The notes: generated from the letters alone by a model not told the origin. DNA of 64,000 nt from Chrysomallon squamiferum (GCA_012295275.1 CM022668.1:9232541-9296540), one strand, 5' to 3'; shown: positions 37,915 to 51,379, counted from the first letter of the stretch. Numbers and translations: made by a program.

Positions 37915-38142
37915 GTATGTTGGTCCAAAAGTAGGTGGACAGTAAATGATAACATTTGTTTTGAGATTACATACACAATTATTAAAAAAAAAAAAAAAAA
38001 AAAGATTAAATTTAAATAATTGTAATTATAAAATTTTAAATAATATAGCACAAATAACATAGTTATAATGAACACCATTGTAATACTATAACCCTAACCC
38101 TAACCCACATACTGTTCATCTACTTTTGGACCATCCTGTATA
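37915..38142 (+). mobile_element. Small mariner/Tc1-like MITE with terminal inverted repeats
   Basis: The left end tggtccaaaagtagg, then tggacagta, is mirrored at the right end as tactgttcatc, then tacttttggacca. The arms match over about 25 bp with two mismatches. The inner end of the right arm plus its flank reads tacaggatggtcc on the reverse strand, resembling mariner-family ends. The element is about 225 bp with no transposase, so it is non-autonomous. It contains a poly-A tract near 37983-38003 and 17 bp of telomere-like CCCTAA repeats at 38090-38106. Confidence 0.6.
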
Positions 38143-38944
38143 TTAGATGTGTGTGTGAAAATTTATGAAATATGTAATACATAAGTTAACATTTTGTTTC
38201 TGAGTAAATCAAAAATCAGTATCATCATATATAACATACAATATTCTAATTTACAATAATATTATTAAATGTTCACATAGTGTAATACAGGTTAATATTC
38301 TAACATGTAAATCTATATTCTGATTCATAAAATATGTGCAAATGGTCTGATAATGTGTTGCAAATTAATATTCTGATATCAAAGTCTGTATTCTGATACA
38401 GCTTTGAATAATATATATGGAAAACTTCTTAATTTAAATATAACATAACCAGATTGTGAAAACTGTAATATAAGATTTGATATGTAACATCTCTTCTGAT
38501 ATACAGGTTAGTGTTGTGATGAACAAGTTAGTATCAGATACAAATATGATCTAATACATAAGTCAAAATATTCTGATTCAATATAAATAACATTCTGATA
38601 CACACCTGATCTGATGTAATATGTAACTCACTATTTTCATATGCTTCTGATCAAAATGTAATAAGTAAGAAAATATTTTGATATACACCTGATCTGATAC
38701 AATAGCTAACCAAATATTCCCACATGTAATTAATTTTCAGAAATAAAGCTGATCTGATTTTGAATTACATATTACTGTAATATTATTATATATGTAGAGC
38801 ACTGCATTATAATGTTATTACATATTAATAATAAATAGTTCAGTATTCTATCTAATCTGATATGTAAGTAACTATTCTGATAAAATGTTTTATTTATGGC
38901 AGATATCTGTAGAAAGCTGTGCCAAATATGTAAGTAAGAAGTAT

Positions 38945-38975
<31 letters not shown>

Positions 38976-40401
38976 TTTTGGAAGGTGCTTATCGTTAATT
39001 TATTTTTTTAATTTTCTAGTCAGTTATATTGGCTCTTAAAATTATGCTTTTATTAAGATATTTAAACAAATTAAAAATTTTTTAAAAAAATTTAAAATTT
39101 ATTTAAATATTTATTTTCAATAATGATTGTGAAGTATTTATTTATTGGTATTTTTGCTTCTGAATTTATTTTTAAATGATTAAATATTAAAATTTCGTGT
39201 CAATAAAAATGTTCTATGTGCATTTAAAATAAAGACAAATGATTGATGTTAATTAATAAATTATTACATACATTGTTATACTTAAATTAATAACTGATTT
39301 TAAGGTTGGGGGAAATCATGTTCCAACCAAAATTCCAAAATTGATTACCATGGTTTAATTTTTCCTGTTCATTGGAAGGTTTAAATATGTATAATTTATT
39401 GCTGATAATCCAAAACAGTAACACATCACAAGTCTTGAGCAGTTTTCTGTATCTGTTTATACCATAGATGGTGATACATTATGTAAAACATTTATTTTTT
39501 GTTTTTTATTTTGTTTCTCTCTGTTTGTTTGATAAATGAAAACTTATATATTATGACATGTTTGAGTGTAGGTTTTGGATTTTATATTTTTAATTCTAAA
39601 TTTTGATGACTAAATATTAAAATATTTTGTTAGGTTAAGACCATCAGTTGAGCTTTGATTTCAAATATATCTAATTACACACTGAAAAAAATGTGTTTGA
39701 GGTCATTATAAGTTTTTGTAAATAATGTTAAACATAAAATACAATTGTTTATTCAGTATATGCATAAATAATAAAGAAAAGAAAAAAAAAATAGAACAAG
39801 AAAAATTTAAGGATTTTTTAGAGTCAAACATGAAAAAATTACTTAAAAAAAAATTTAAATAAATAAATATACGTAATATTTTTTTACAAAGAATGATAGG
39901 TATTGTAAAGTAAACAAATAAATAAATACCTGTTTACCCAGGCTTTGACTCAGTAAGCAAGTATACAACAGATGTTTGTGCTTTCTCTCTCAAAAACTGC
40001 TTTAACTTTTGTATGAAACATTCTGTTCATACGTAGACACACATTTAAGTCAGACATGTTTAGTATGTATGTAATCAGACTCTTGTTTTAAACTAAGGTA
40101 CATTAGTTTCAGTTTGGCTTCTTGTCATTTATTTTTGTTTTCTTATATTTATTTCAAAATTGATTTTTTAAAATTATTTTTTAAAGATTTTTTGGTTATT
40201 ATGATCATTCTTCTTCTTCTTTGTCTTCTTCTTCTTCTTCTTATTATTATTGGCATATAATCATTTCTTTGTATTAAAAACCCCATTTAATTGAACTGGA
40301 TATGTGAAAAAGATACAAAGTTAAAATAGAATTCTTTTATATTTATATACCCTAAAAATATTTTTAAAAAAAGAAGAAAAGATGTAGAAAAAGGAAAAAG
40401 A

Positions 40402-40447
<46 letters not shown>

Positions 40448-41156
40448 AACACGAAAAGAAATTGAAGATTAAGAATATTAAAGACAACTTGAAATTTGTT
40501 AATTTTTTTATTTATTTTCAAGCTTGGTAATGATTATTAAATGTCCTTTCAATGCTAAGTACGTGAAATATTAATATTTATAACACATGCAGAGAAAACT
40601 ATACTTCATTTGTGTCTAGTCATTCAAAACCATTTTTATATTTATTTATTTATTATTTTTACTGTCATATTTACACATGCAGTATTGCTATAACCTTTCA
40701 ATTTGTATAGTTTTATATATAATGTGTATCATGTATTGCATTGTTCTGATTCATTATATTTTCAATACACTTAAGACTGAAAATATATATATATATATAT
40801 ATGTATAATTATCCATGAATTATGAAAACCATTGCTATATTTGTTTCTTTTCTCAGTTGTAGTATAAGTCTGCTTCCATTTTGATATAAGAATATATAAA
40901 ACATTTATTATTTATTATTAATATGTATTTGTTTTTTTTTTTTTTTTTTTTTTTAAATCTTTGAGGACAATTTATATGAATTAAACAAAATGAGATTATT
41001 TCAATGTCAAAAGAAAGAAAAGAAAATGTCAAGCAGAGAATATCTGTTGCCAAAAATATTTCTACTTTTTAGATTTTTTTATTATTATAACTTTTTTTTT
41101 TTTAGCACAGATTTTATACCTTATGTATGCAGATATAAAAGGCATGCATATATAAA

Positions 41157-41193
<37 letters not shown>

Positions 41194-41475
41194 TTTATGA
41201 TAGTTATTTTTATTTCACTTCCTAGATGCATATTTGAAAGATAGGTCATGTTTTCCAAATTTTATAACATTAAATTATTTTTATATAGTATTAGTATTAT
41301 TTTATTATTATTATTATTATTATTGTTATTATTATTATTATTATAGATGTTATTGTAATCTATGTTTGATTATGTTATTATTGTAGCTATTATTTTTATT
41401 AATCATTACTATTATTATTATTACAATTATTATTATTACTATTACTACTACTATTATTATTATTATTATTATTAT

Positions 41476-41568
<93 letters not shown>

Positions 41569-42296
41569 TGACATTCTGCTAGATAAACTTAGATTTGTAA
41601 CCCATGCATTCCACACTTAGCATAATTCCACATTTTAGAATGACTTCCATTCCAGTAGCAAAAATTCCTTAGTGTAAGCTGTCTGTCTGTCTGTCTGTCT
41701 GTCTCTAACGTCCCATTTTTATTTTATTTTTTCAATTTCCAAAAAATCCATTTTATAGTAGTTACGAAATTGTTTTCTAACCAAGAGTTTTTAAAAAAGA
41801 AAAAAGGAGATGAAAAATATCAGAGTAAAAATCAAAAAGTAAATAAACAAAAAAACAGAGATGTATAAATTCAAAAACTGCATGTTCAGAGATTATGTAT
41901 ATATATATATACAGGCACCATTAAAGAAATTATGTCGTATAAGTTTGGTTATTATTACTATTACTGTCACTATATTTTATTATTATTATTATTACTATTA
42001 TTATATTTTATTATTAATGTTGTTATTGTTATTATTTATTTATTATTATTATTATTATGATATATTGATATTACAGACATCAATTTTTGGTTTATTACTA
42101 TTATTCATTTATTAATTATCATAGTTATTTTTGAATATTTATAAAATAAAACCATTATAAATTTGGGGTTTGTTGTTACTATTATTACTATTTATTATTA
42201 TTGTTGACATTTATTTCTATTTGTTATTGCCACAGTTATTTTTATTATTCTTGATGTCACTATTATGTTTTTTTGTGTGGGTTTTTCGTGGGGATA

Positions 42297-42335
<39 letters not shown>

Positions 42336-42720
42336 AAAAGATAATGAAATTACAAAGAGTTGGAAAACATTACCATGTAATAACAATTCTTATAATATTA
42401 TAAGCCAGTCATATTCAGTATACCAACCTATATTCTAGTAGACACAAGTTGTCAAACTAAAGTTTTCCATAGAGCTTAGAAATCAATCTGCTTACCTGTA
42501 GTAGAAAGAATATCCAAGGTTTTGACCACTGGACAAATTCTTCCAAGATGGTGGCCAACACTGTATATAGTGGACACTGAACTAGAGCTGTATCCATTGT
42601 ATCCAGATTGTTGGCATGTGTACACAGTGGACAGTGACTAACAGTGAATTATAGTAATGACCAGTATGTCTAGTGAATATAGAGAATGGTACTTAACAAT
42701 CTCTGATACACTGTAACGTA
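38143..42720. other. AT-rich gene-poor region with microsatellites
   Basis: No exon is supported here. Visible tracts are (TTTA)n at 38945-38978, (AAT)n at 40404-40443, a T tract at 40930-40954, (CA)n at 41160-41191, a (CTGT)n run at 41681-41702, and several TTA runs near 41300-41345, 41960-42060 and 42298-42335. Open frames in the region are homopolymeric shadows of these tracts. Confidence 0.5.
41400..41570 (+). repeat. (TTA)n(CTA)n(TTA)n compound trinucleotide microsatellite
   Basis: About 170 bp of trinucleotide repeats: TTA, then about 18 CTA, then TTA again. It is open in several frames on both strands as poly-Tyr, poly-Ile/Val or poly-Leu, which is an artefact of the repeat. Confidence 0.92.
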
Positions 42721-42750
42721 CTGCATCCTGATGTTTAACAGTGTTTATAC

Positions 42751-42990
42751 CTTCTTGACCAGTATATTCATGTTCTCAACACTGTGTATACTGGACACTT
42801 TCTTAACCTGTATGTTCAGGTTTTTGACACTGTGCATTCTGGACACTTTCTTGACCAGTATATTCAGGTTTCTGACACTTTGTATTTTGGACACTTTCTT
42901 AACCAGTATATTCAGCTTTTTGACACTAGTTATAATGGACACTTTCTCAACCAGTATATCCATGTTCTTGACGATGTTGTGGACACTTTT
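42751..42990 (+). repeat. 48-bp minisatellite, five copies
   Basis: The unit tttcttgaccagtatattca, then ggtttctgacac and ttggacac, repeats five times with 10-20 percent divergence. Looser matches to ggacac and ccagatt extend upstream to about 42540. Because 48 is divisible by 3, several frames stay open as 16-residue repeats. No start context, splice signal or family similarity suggests that it is translated. Confidence 0.8.
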
Positions 42991-44428
42991 AGAACTGTTC
43001 ATCCTTGCAGCAGTATTTCAGAAATATATAAAATAAGAAAAGGTTGGACCTTATTAATGTGACAGAAGCTAGTTCATGGCTTCCAATGGTTATAATGAAT
43101 TGACAGGCCTATAATATAATAATAATAATAATAATAATGGTAATGATAATCATAATATTGGTGTCACTTTATTTGAAATAATCTAGTTATTAAAAAGGAA
43201 AGAAAATGAACAAAACATGTTATAGTTAGTTCTTTTCACAACCAGAAATCAATAATGTATATTATTTTGTGGCAAATCTCTGAAGGTGATATTTTTGGTT
43301 CACACTTTCTATGTTTTTATTAGATATAAATTACTCTATTGAGCTAGCTGAATAAAAATAACTTTATAACTGGTTTTCTGGGGTCTTGTACTATCTAGGT
43401 ATACGAGTTAAAAATAATTTTTATTTATTTATTTTGTACATAAACTGATTTATTACATTTTTAAAAATTATTATTATTATTATTACTATTTCAAAAATTT
43501 ATGATTCAGATAAACTTTCTTTTGACATGAATTATTTGTAAAAAAAAAAAAAATATTTTTAGTATTATACGCACATATTGAATAAAAATCTGTATCATTG
43601 GAAGCATTCTTATAAGACTTGTTCAGAGAGAGAGAGAGAGAGAATGAATGAATGAGGTCCAGGAAACTATAGAGTGGAGGATATGATAATCCCTACAAAT
43701 AAAAGTTACATGTATCAGAATTAAAAACCAGAGATTATTATTATTATTTAAATCCTTATGGGGTTATTGAGTATATAGTGAACATAATTTTTTTTTTTAT
43801 GTGTATGAGAAAATATAGAATATCTGTAGGGAGGCATAAAAACAATAAGTGAAAATTAATAAAAATAAATATAAATTAAGAGCTGAAACCCTCCACAAAA
43901 TCCTGGGACCAGACTGGAATGTGTATTCTGTTTTCTTTATTAATACACTATTCATGTATTGTTTTTTGTTTCTTTGTGTTGCCACTTGAAGCCAAATAAT
44001 ATTTTATAATCTTTTTCATTACTTCTGTTACTTGTCTTAACAACATCTGTGTTCTTAATTTTGTAGTATATTTTCCAGAATTGCTTAGACTTGCCAAGCA
44101 TTTATGTCATAATTTTGAAATTTATTTTTTTTGTCTCTTTTTTTGTTTTTGTTTCTTGCCAGCTGAGTTGTGTTGGTTTCATACTGAGTGTGTTTATGTA
44201 AATATAGGTTGTGTATCTGTAACAGTAGAAAAGCTTCAAAACACCAAAGTTCAAACTTGTGATGTGTTTTATTTTAATTCAGCTAATTAATCAAATCTTT
44301 AATAATAAAAAATTAAAATAAAATTGTCTGTATTTATTTTATTTTATGTATATATATATATATTAAACATCATTTATTTGTTTACTTCATTTTATTATTT
44401 AATTATTTATTTAATTATTTATTAGTAT

Positions 44429-44632
44429 TTGTTTTTAGCTGACAACACATACATTCACACAAACATACATATAGACACACAAGAGGAACATCTGCAAGAA
44501 AAGAAAAACAGCCTTAAGTTAAATAATCATAATCAGCAAAAATACTCCAATAAATCCATCAAATCTGAAATAAATTCATTCCTGGAACAAACTCCACACA
44601 ACTATATTCAGATCTTGTTGCTGGTCTATTAA
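44429..44632 (+). other. Orphan exon-like ORF, charged and Asn/Lys-rich
   Basis: After a good acceptor (ttgtttttag) an open stretch of about 64 codons runs to a TAA at 44630, and an AATAAA overlaps the stop region. Composition (EEHLQEKKNSLKL, KSEINSFLEQ) is more protein-like than the surrounding low-complexity sequence. I do not recognise a family. It could be the last exon of an unseen gene or chance. Confidence 0.15.
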
Positions 44633-44879
44633 ATAAAAACATATCAATGTTGAAACAAAACCTCAATGAAGCTGAATTTTGAAACGTTTTGATTGTTCTG
44701 TGAACAGAATTCTGAAACAATGTCTACTGTCCACAAAAAATCTCAACTGAACTGATTTTTTAAACATTCTTTTCAGTCTAAATAAGATTTTGAAAGTTTC
44801 AAGTTCACTCAGTCTGAACTGGTTGCTTCTAAATATTTCTTATTCAGTGATTTGTAGTAAAAGTTACTATTCACTTCAG

Positions 44880-45054
44880 AGAACTGCAGTTGGTATCTTG
44901 TGATCTACAGCGAGGGACTCTTGGTATCAACTATCAGAGGAAAGGTTTGGATGACCATGTTTGGGAGCCCCATTTATACAACCTGTCTAGTTTAATGGTA
45001 CAAAAAGCTGAAGATTTTGTCATGATATTCATTAATGTGGCAGAAACAGTGAAT
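44880..45054 (+). other. Orphan exon-like ORF of unknown family
   Basis: An acceptor (ttcacttcag) and a donor (gtgaat|gtaagg) bound 175 nt that are open in one frame (58 codons), with balanced composition including LQRGTLGINYQRKGLDDHVW and VQKAEDFVMIFINVAETV. The frame stays open past the donor to 45186. There is no matching partner exon that I can identify on either side. Alternatives are an exon of an unidentified gene, a decayed transposon fragment, or chance. Confidence 0.2.
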
Positions 45055-47293
45055 GTAAGGACCAGCTATAATTATTCTTATTTATTGGCTGATTTTGCAC
45101 ATAATGACACTATTCCATGTTGCACTGTCTGTTATTTTTATTATTATCATAAGCTGATGCATCTATTACCTGAGTGGAGTGTATAACACAAATACTGTGT
45201 TATATGAAAGAGTAGCCAGTCTGATGAATGGACAAGGATTGGGTATATCAAATTTCCACATAGGAAAACATTTTCAGTATTCAACTTCATCTGACAATAT
45301 ATAATTCTAAAATTAGTGGACAGTGATTATTAACATATGGATAAGATATTTTGAGTGAAATAGTTTATCTATAGATTAATAGTATAAGAATCCATATGCA
45401 TGTTTCAAATATTTCAAATATTACAATTTTAGTTATCTGCTTTCAGTAGTCTGCAGTGAAATAATTTTAACATCATTTTAGGTTTGCCATAAACAAGTGA
45501 ATTGCTTGTGTCTTTTTATAATATTTATATGTATACATGTATTGCTTTCACATATACCTGAAAAATAAAAATTCAAAATTTTTTCTAAGCCTTATTACAT
45601 GATCTATCAAGAACACCTGCTCTGGGTTTTTTTTAACAAGAACTGTAAGTAAACCATAACTTTAAAATATATATTATTTTTGTTTTTTAGTAATTCAGTA
45701 ACTTTCACATGTATATGAAATGCAGTTTGACCTGCCACAAATCCTTCAACATAAAACAGAAAAATTTAAATTATATTTTTATACAACATGGTATACAATA
45801 AACTGTATCATATTGTATGCTACAAACTATCATAAATTATATGATACAGGCAATAACGTTGCATGTGTTATATTTTGAATCAACACACTGTCTCAAACTG
45901 TGTATCAACACACAAATTGTATTAAAGAATGCCACAAACTACATCACACAAACAACAGTAATATTTGAGAATTATTTTCTTTTCTTATTCTGTTTATGTC
46001 CATCATACACTGAAATGATTCATACTTTGTGTATTAACAAACTTTATCACGGAAATTATCACACAAACTAAAATACTAATATTTGTGAACTTATTTTATT
46101 TTCTTATTCTCTTTATTTCCATTTATCTCTCATTGTATATCTGACTTGAAATGATTCATCATTTGATATTAATAAACTTTATGACAAAGGCAAAAATAAA
46201 ACCCTGCAACATTAGTAATATTTGAAAACATTTTCATTTTTTTTTCTTTTTCTCTTTCTGTCTCTGTTGAAATCATTTTTGTCTCTCTTTTTCATTAGCA
46301 TCTCTTCGAGAAAAAAAATATAATAAATAGGTATTAGCTTTAAATATGAGTTTTAAATTAATTTCAGCTTTTGGATTTGTAGTTAGAATATGCATGAGAG
46401 AGAGAGCATGTGTATCTTGTATGTGTGTTTTTGAATAAAGTATTCATTTTTCACTTGTCACATATTCCTAATGCCATAAATGCATAAAAGCTCATTTTTA
46501 TATTATAGGAATTATATAATAAGTAAATAAATAAAATAACATATGGTAATGTCTAACCCTTGCTGAATACAAAACGGTGTAAGTTCATTAATCAAGTGGT
46601 AAATGAATTAAGTAGTCCTACTAGACAAGGCTTTATAAAGTAAAGTCAGTCATATTATAGAAAGACAAAAAATTAAAAATAAATACTATATGTTAATAAA
46701 TATAATATAAATAATTTTGTAATTTCACATAACAGAGATCAGTATATTTCAGTACAAGTGTGTGTGTGTGTGTCTATATCTGTATCTAAAAAAATATATT
46801 GAATTAAAACATTTAAAGTATAGAATCAACTTGGAAGTAAACTGTACTGGATGTTCACTAAAAGTGTTTTGATATATCAGCTCCAGTGAGGTGAATGTAT
46901 ATTTTCTTGTACAAATAATCACAAAATGTATTTGACAGGTGTTGATTTTAAACTGTAGTAAGTATATAAAAATAAACAGCAAAAATTAATGTTGGATAAT
47001 AGTTATTATAGGAGAAAAACAACAAACTTGTACAACATACAATAAATGGTAAGGCACTGGCTGGAAATGACAGAAGTCTAGAGATTGTTCCAGTGAATCT
47101 GGTTTTAAAAAATGGTATGGGAAAAAAAGAACAAAAACAACAACAAAAAAGGAATAATAAATAAATAAAAGAATAATAATTAAAAATTAGTAAATAATAT
47201 AATAATAATAATAGCAACAACAACAATAACAATTAACAAAAATAAATAAATAAATGTTTAAACAGGTTTAAAAGCAATGTTATTTACAGATTT

Positions 47294-47782
47294 ATGGCTT
47301 TATCAACAAGAAGTATGCTACTTTTCATTCTGTGTCTCTTAGCATACTGTGACAGAATTTCTTTCCCAGTATGTCTAAATAAATGTTTGACAGTTAGAAA
47401 GTAAGTACTGTGTCAGTTTATTTAATTAGTAACTTGGGTTTGTAAGTGTGTTTCTACATGTGAATTAACACTTGAATTATTTGTGTACATGTGTGAATTA
47501 ATAGATTTAGTTATTCATGTTTCTGTGTTTGTGAATTAATAGATGCAGTTAGTAACTAGTATTTGTGTTTGTGTGTGATGTGTTAATATATTTAATTTGT
47601 TATTTGTTTTATGTGAAAGGAATAATATATCCATGGTTTACCCTTACAGTGAATTAAGTTTATCAGTTTCGTTGCTTACTGATTTGTTTTTAAAATTTAT
47701 TATTGGATTATTTATTGGTATCTCCATGAATCCATGTATCTATTTACCTGTCTGTCTGTCTGTCTGTCTGTCTGTGTGTCTG

Positions 47783-47815
<33 letters not shown>

Positions 47816-48231
47816 ATGTATGTATCTACCTCTCTGTCTGTCTTTACTAAGTATTTATTCATAGAATTCTGTAGCAAAACATTTTTTAATTGTAAAATAG
47901 GAAAACGTTTGATGGCTGTATTTCCAAATGTGGGAAAGTAAGTGAAAGTCATTAGTCTCTCTATTTTGGTGTTCTGCTGGTCTGTCTGTCTTATTTTTCT
48001 CTATCTGTTTGTGCTTGTCTGGCTCTCAATTTATCTATATACATCTGCCTGTTGATATTTATATATCTCTCTACTGGTATATTAATATTTATTTTATATT
48101 TTGTCTGTTATGAAACTTTGTCTAATGCTTGTATTATTATTTCTGTTCATACGTTATTTGCTGTTTTCAGTTTAAGCGAGATACAGATTTCCATGAGAAA
48201 ACTGGACCAGACAAAAATTAAATGTAACTGA
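47294..48231 (+). CDS. Tentative small secreted cysteine-containing peptide, 4 exons
   Basis: Exons 47294-47400, 47650-47717, 47865-47937 and 48171-48231 join with consistent phases into 102 codons and a TGA. Donors are gaaa|gtaagt, attg|gtatct and gaaa|gtaagt. Acceptors are cccttacag, attcatag and tgttttcag. An acceptor-like atttacag precedes the ATG, so a 5'UTR exon may exist. The first 17-20 residues are a clear signal peptide (MALSTRSMLLFILCLLA). Cysteines follow at 19, 27, 31, 61, 68 and 101. Residues 61-73 read CSKTFFNCKIGKR: a C-x6-C loop followed by GKR, the usual amidation and dibasic cleavage signal of neuropeptide precursors. An AATAAA lies at 48368. I recognise no family. Exon 2 is hydrophobic and could be spurious. 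The whole model rests on splice signals and phase only. Confidence 0.35.
47748..47818 (+). repeat. (CTGT)n(CTAT)n microsatellite
   Basis: About seven CTGT units followed by about nine CTAT units, located between the proposed exons 2 and 3 of the secreted-peptide gene, where it supplies the pyrimidine-rich tract before exon 3. Confidence 0.9.
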
Positions 48232-48239
48232 GTAAAGAT

Positions 48240-49411
48240 GAATAATTCTGTAAACTGCAGTGCTTCTTTACAGAACTTCTAAACATATAAATCTGTATGT
48301 TACAGATGCAGTATTTGTGAAAGGTGTTGATTTGGTTTCATGGAATCATTGAAATCACATCCCAATCAATAAATCTAGGTTTATTAATATAAATGCATTA
48401 AAATAAAATATTTTTTTTTTTACCAGAGTAACAAAGTTTGTTATATTTATTAGAGTTCATTCCATATATTACATCTAAAATCGTTATCATTTATAATACA
48501 GAACCCTTTTCATATTTGTTTATAAATCCTTATTATATATAATTTAAAATTGTTATTACAAATAATTTGTCCCTTATACAATACAGAACCTTATTCACAT
48601 CTATAAATCCTTATTAAAACCATTATCACATATGTATTTAAAGTCTTTATCGTATGCAATCTAAAACAGTTGTTACACCTTTCAGTCTACCCAGGTCTGT
48701 CTAGCGTTCAATAAATTTAGTATAATTAAGTTGAATTTTCTGTTATATTTAAAACAAAACACTGACAGAAAACATTTACACTGTAACTAGTTGTTTATTT
48801 GAAGTTATTTCTTTACTTGTATTTACGTCACAGTGTAAGTTTTACTTCAAGCATTATGAAATATTCTTCTCATTCTACTCGCAGGGTAATAGAAAATAAA
48901 TAATTAAATAACATTAATAACAACTATAATAATAACTAATAACAACAAGGACAACAACAACAGCAGTAATAATAATAACATAACAATAATAATAAAACTA
49001 ATAACGTAAAATTTCAGTAGATGACAACTTACTGAATATGAAAAATAAATGCTGTGTTGTCAAACTAAAGGCGGCCTGTCCAATTACTCGACTGATAATA
49101 TGAAGTCATAATCGTAAACATTGTACTGGAATTTCTTCCTTGTTTCCGGTATGTTATTGAACTGTTATCTCGACTTTTTGATAAATAACATCTGTGACTG
49201 AAATACTACTACAACAACAACAGCAGCTGCAGCAACATGATTATGACATTTGCCAAATAAGAAACTCTTAAGTAAATTTTGCATTAGTGGGAGGTAATCA
49301 CAATACAAAAGTTAATTGAAAAATAAAATTAGTATCAGCCTGTGATTCCCGAAACTGATAATAGTTTATGAATTTCTTTATAAAGATACTTCACTAGTAT
49401 CGAATAATGGC

Positions 49412-49444
<33 letters not shown>

Positions 49445-50004
49445 AACAGGAAGAAAAAAGAAAAAAAAAAAAAGAAAATATAGAAAATTGAAACCTACAA
49501 GAAGACTTTGCCAGAGATAGGTTCTTGCGTCAAACAAGAACGCTACGTCACAGTAGCGTGGATCACGTGATTGTTTTGTTTTGCAGATATTTTCTTACAT
49601 GCAACACAAACTAAACAGAATAATGTATTGGAACATTTGTAGGCCTATACCAGTTATATAAGTTTAATTTGTTTTGGCGTTTTAAATAGAAATAACATCT
49701 GATATAAAATGACTGTCAAACTCGTGACAGCAGAATATTAATAATAATTCTAACATCAAGAATTAATATTTAATTGAAGTCCGAGTTTACTGTGTTATGA
49801 TGATAATCATCATTATTTTATGTATTAATTTATTTTCATCACATAAATATAAAATATTTTGGCTGATATTCTAAATTTATTAACTGCGGGCACAACTATA
49901 ATAAGGTCAGACTTCAGGGATAAAACAAATTTAGAATATTATCCATTATGATTCCAAGTCCGTATATGGAATAAAGAGTGCATGTTGCCAACAATATTTT
50001 TAAA

Positions 50005-50039
<35 letters not shown>

Positions 50040-51160
50040 TGAAATTACAGTACCAATAGTATCATCCCTTTACAATAATAATGTATTTCCCTTACACCAA
50101 ATTTAGGTTTTTCAAGTGCGTGTATATGTATATATTGTACATGGTATGAAAGGGTTAGTAACGAAACAATATTTAGTGCATTGTTTCTATTTGCTACCAA
50201 GAAAAATTAGCAATTTCAGTCACTTATTGAAAAGAGATTCTGTTTCATATATTGATATTCTTCACTTAGCGGCCGGGTTCCTTTCCTACGATTAGGTGAC
50301 TTTGCTGAAACTGTTTTATTATTTACAGTAAAAGGAAACTCCTTTTTGTCATGTTCAAATTTCAGTAGCAACACTTCACTGACCTTTTTTCTTAATAAAT
50401 ATATTTATATTTTTAATGAAAATAATCGTGATTAACCCATACCATAAATGTTAATCAAGATAGAGAGAATCCTACCATTTCTCTAATCACCTTGTGATTA
50501 TACTTTCTGGATATTGTTGGATGTTATATATTTTTAATAATTTTTACATCTAGGTATTATAGATATATTTAACATTTCGTTGCTCGTTTGATCTCTAGTT
50601 TTAGTTATTTGCATTTACATTGTTATTAAACTGGCCTTTAGCTCGTATAGATTCTACTAGTTATGCTATTTATTTACTGGCTTTATTTCTAGTTCTTAGA
50701 TATGTTTATTTGTTATATAAGTCAGACGTTTTAGAATGTGTCATTGTTTGATTGATTTCTGTTCGAAGCGTCCTTACGTATGTTGGTTATGGCTTCAGAG
50801 CCACATATTTCTCTTGGTTACACCTACCTTTTCATTTATTTGTCGGTTACAATTTCAGCTTTTGCAGTGATAGATTTTCTGAAGCGAAAAAATTGTTCAC
50901 ACTATATGTATCATTCTTAGAAGAGATTTTCTCTATACAATGACTTTCCAAAACGGTGCAGCTACGAACTCTGTTGTTTTTCCAAAACGATGTTAACCAA
51001 TTTATGAAATGTTCTTTAGTTTGTGCATTCGCATCGTTTTCTGTATGTTGTGTTTTTTATTTTGAAAAATGAACTCATAATAAATATTTTTCTTCCTGCT
51101 TTCTCAAATATCAGTCTAACAAAAAATGTGATATTATTCGTAGATTCGTGTTTCTCTGAT
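48240..51160. other. Intergenic stretch, no gene supported
   Basis: AT-rich sequence with AAT runs near 49411-49439, a TA run at 50012-50038 and the second copy of the dispersed repeat. A short imperfect palindrome (CGCTAC, six bases, GTAGCG at 49541-49558) sits next to a CACGTG E-box palindrome at 49562-49571. A 63-codon open frame at 50752-50943 has no recognisable family or splice context. Confidence 0.45.
49745..49965 (+). repeat. Dispersed AT-rich repeat, copy 2
   Basis: Collinear with 61-300 in direct orientation. Shared blocks are ctaacatcaagaattaa, gataatcatcattatttta, ttttcatca, aatataaaat and tttagaatattatc(c/t)attatg. This copy lacks the expanded ATTT run and has an extra block (gcgggcacaactataataag) before the last island. 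Confidence 0.5.
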
Positions 51161-51165
51161 AATTG

Positions 51166-51238
51166 GTGTGTGTGTGTGTGTGTGTGAGGGTTGGTACATT
51201 TGGCTGCAAAAATCCACGCTATGCTACTGTGTGTGTTC

Positions 51239-51286
<48 letters not shown>

Positions 51287-51333
51287 TAGTACATTTGGCT
51301 GCAAAAATCCATGCTATGCTACTGTGTGTGTTC

Positions 51334-51379
<46 letters not shown>

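Noticed and set aside
41350-41616. Poly-Val/Ile or poly-Tyr proteins on either strand
   Set aside because: Artefacts of the TTA/CTA trinucleotide microsatellite.
47294-47400. Kazal-type inhibitor for the secreted peptide, because of a C-x7-C ending in PVC
   Set aside because: The following Kazal features (the G-x-DG-x-TY-x-N stretch and the remaining cysteine spacing) are absent.
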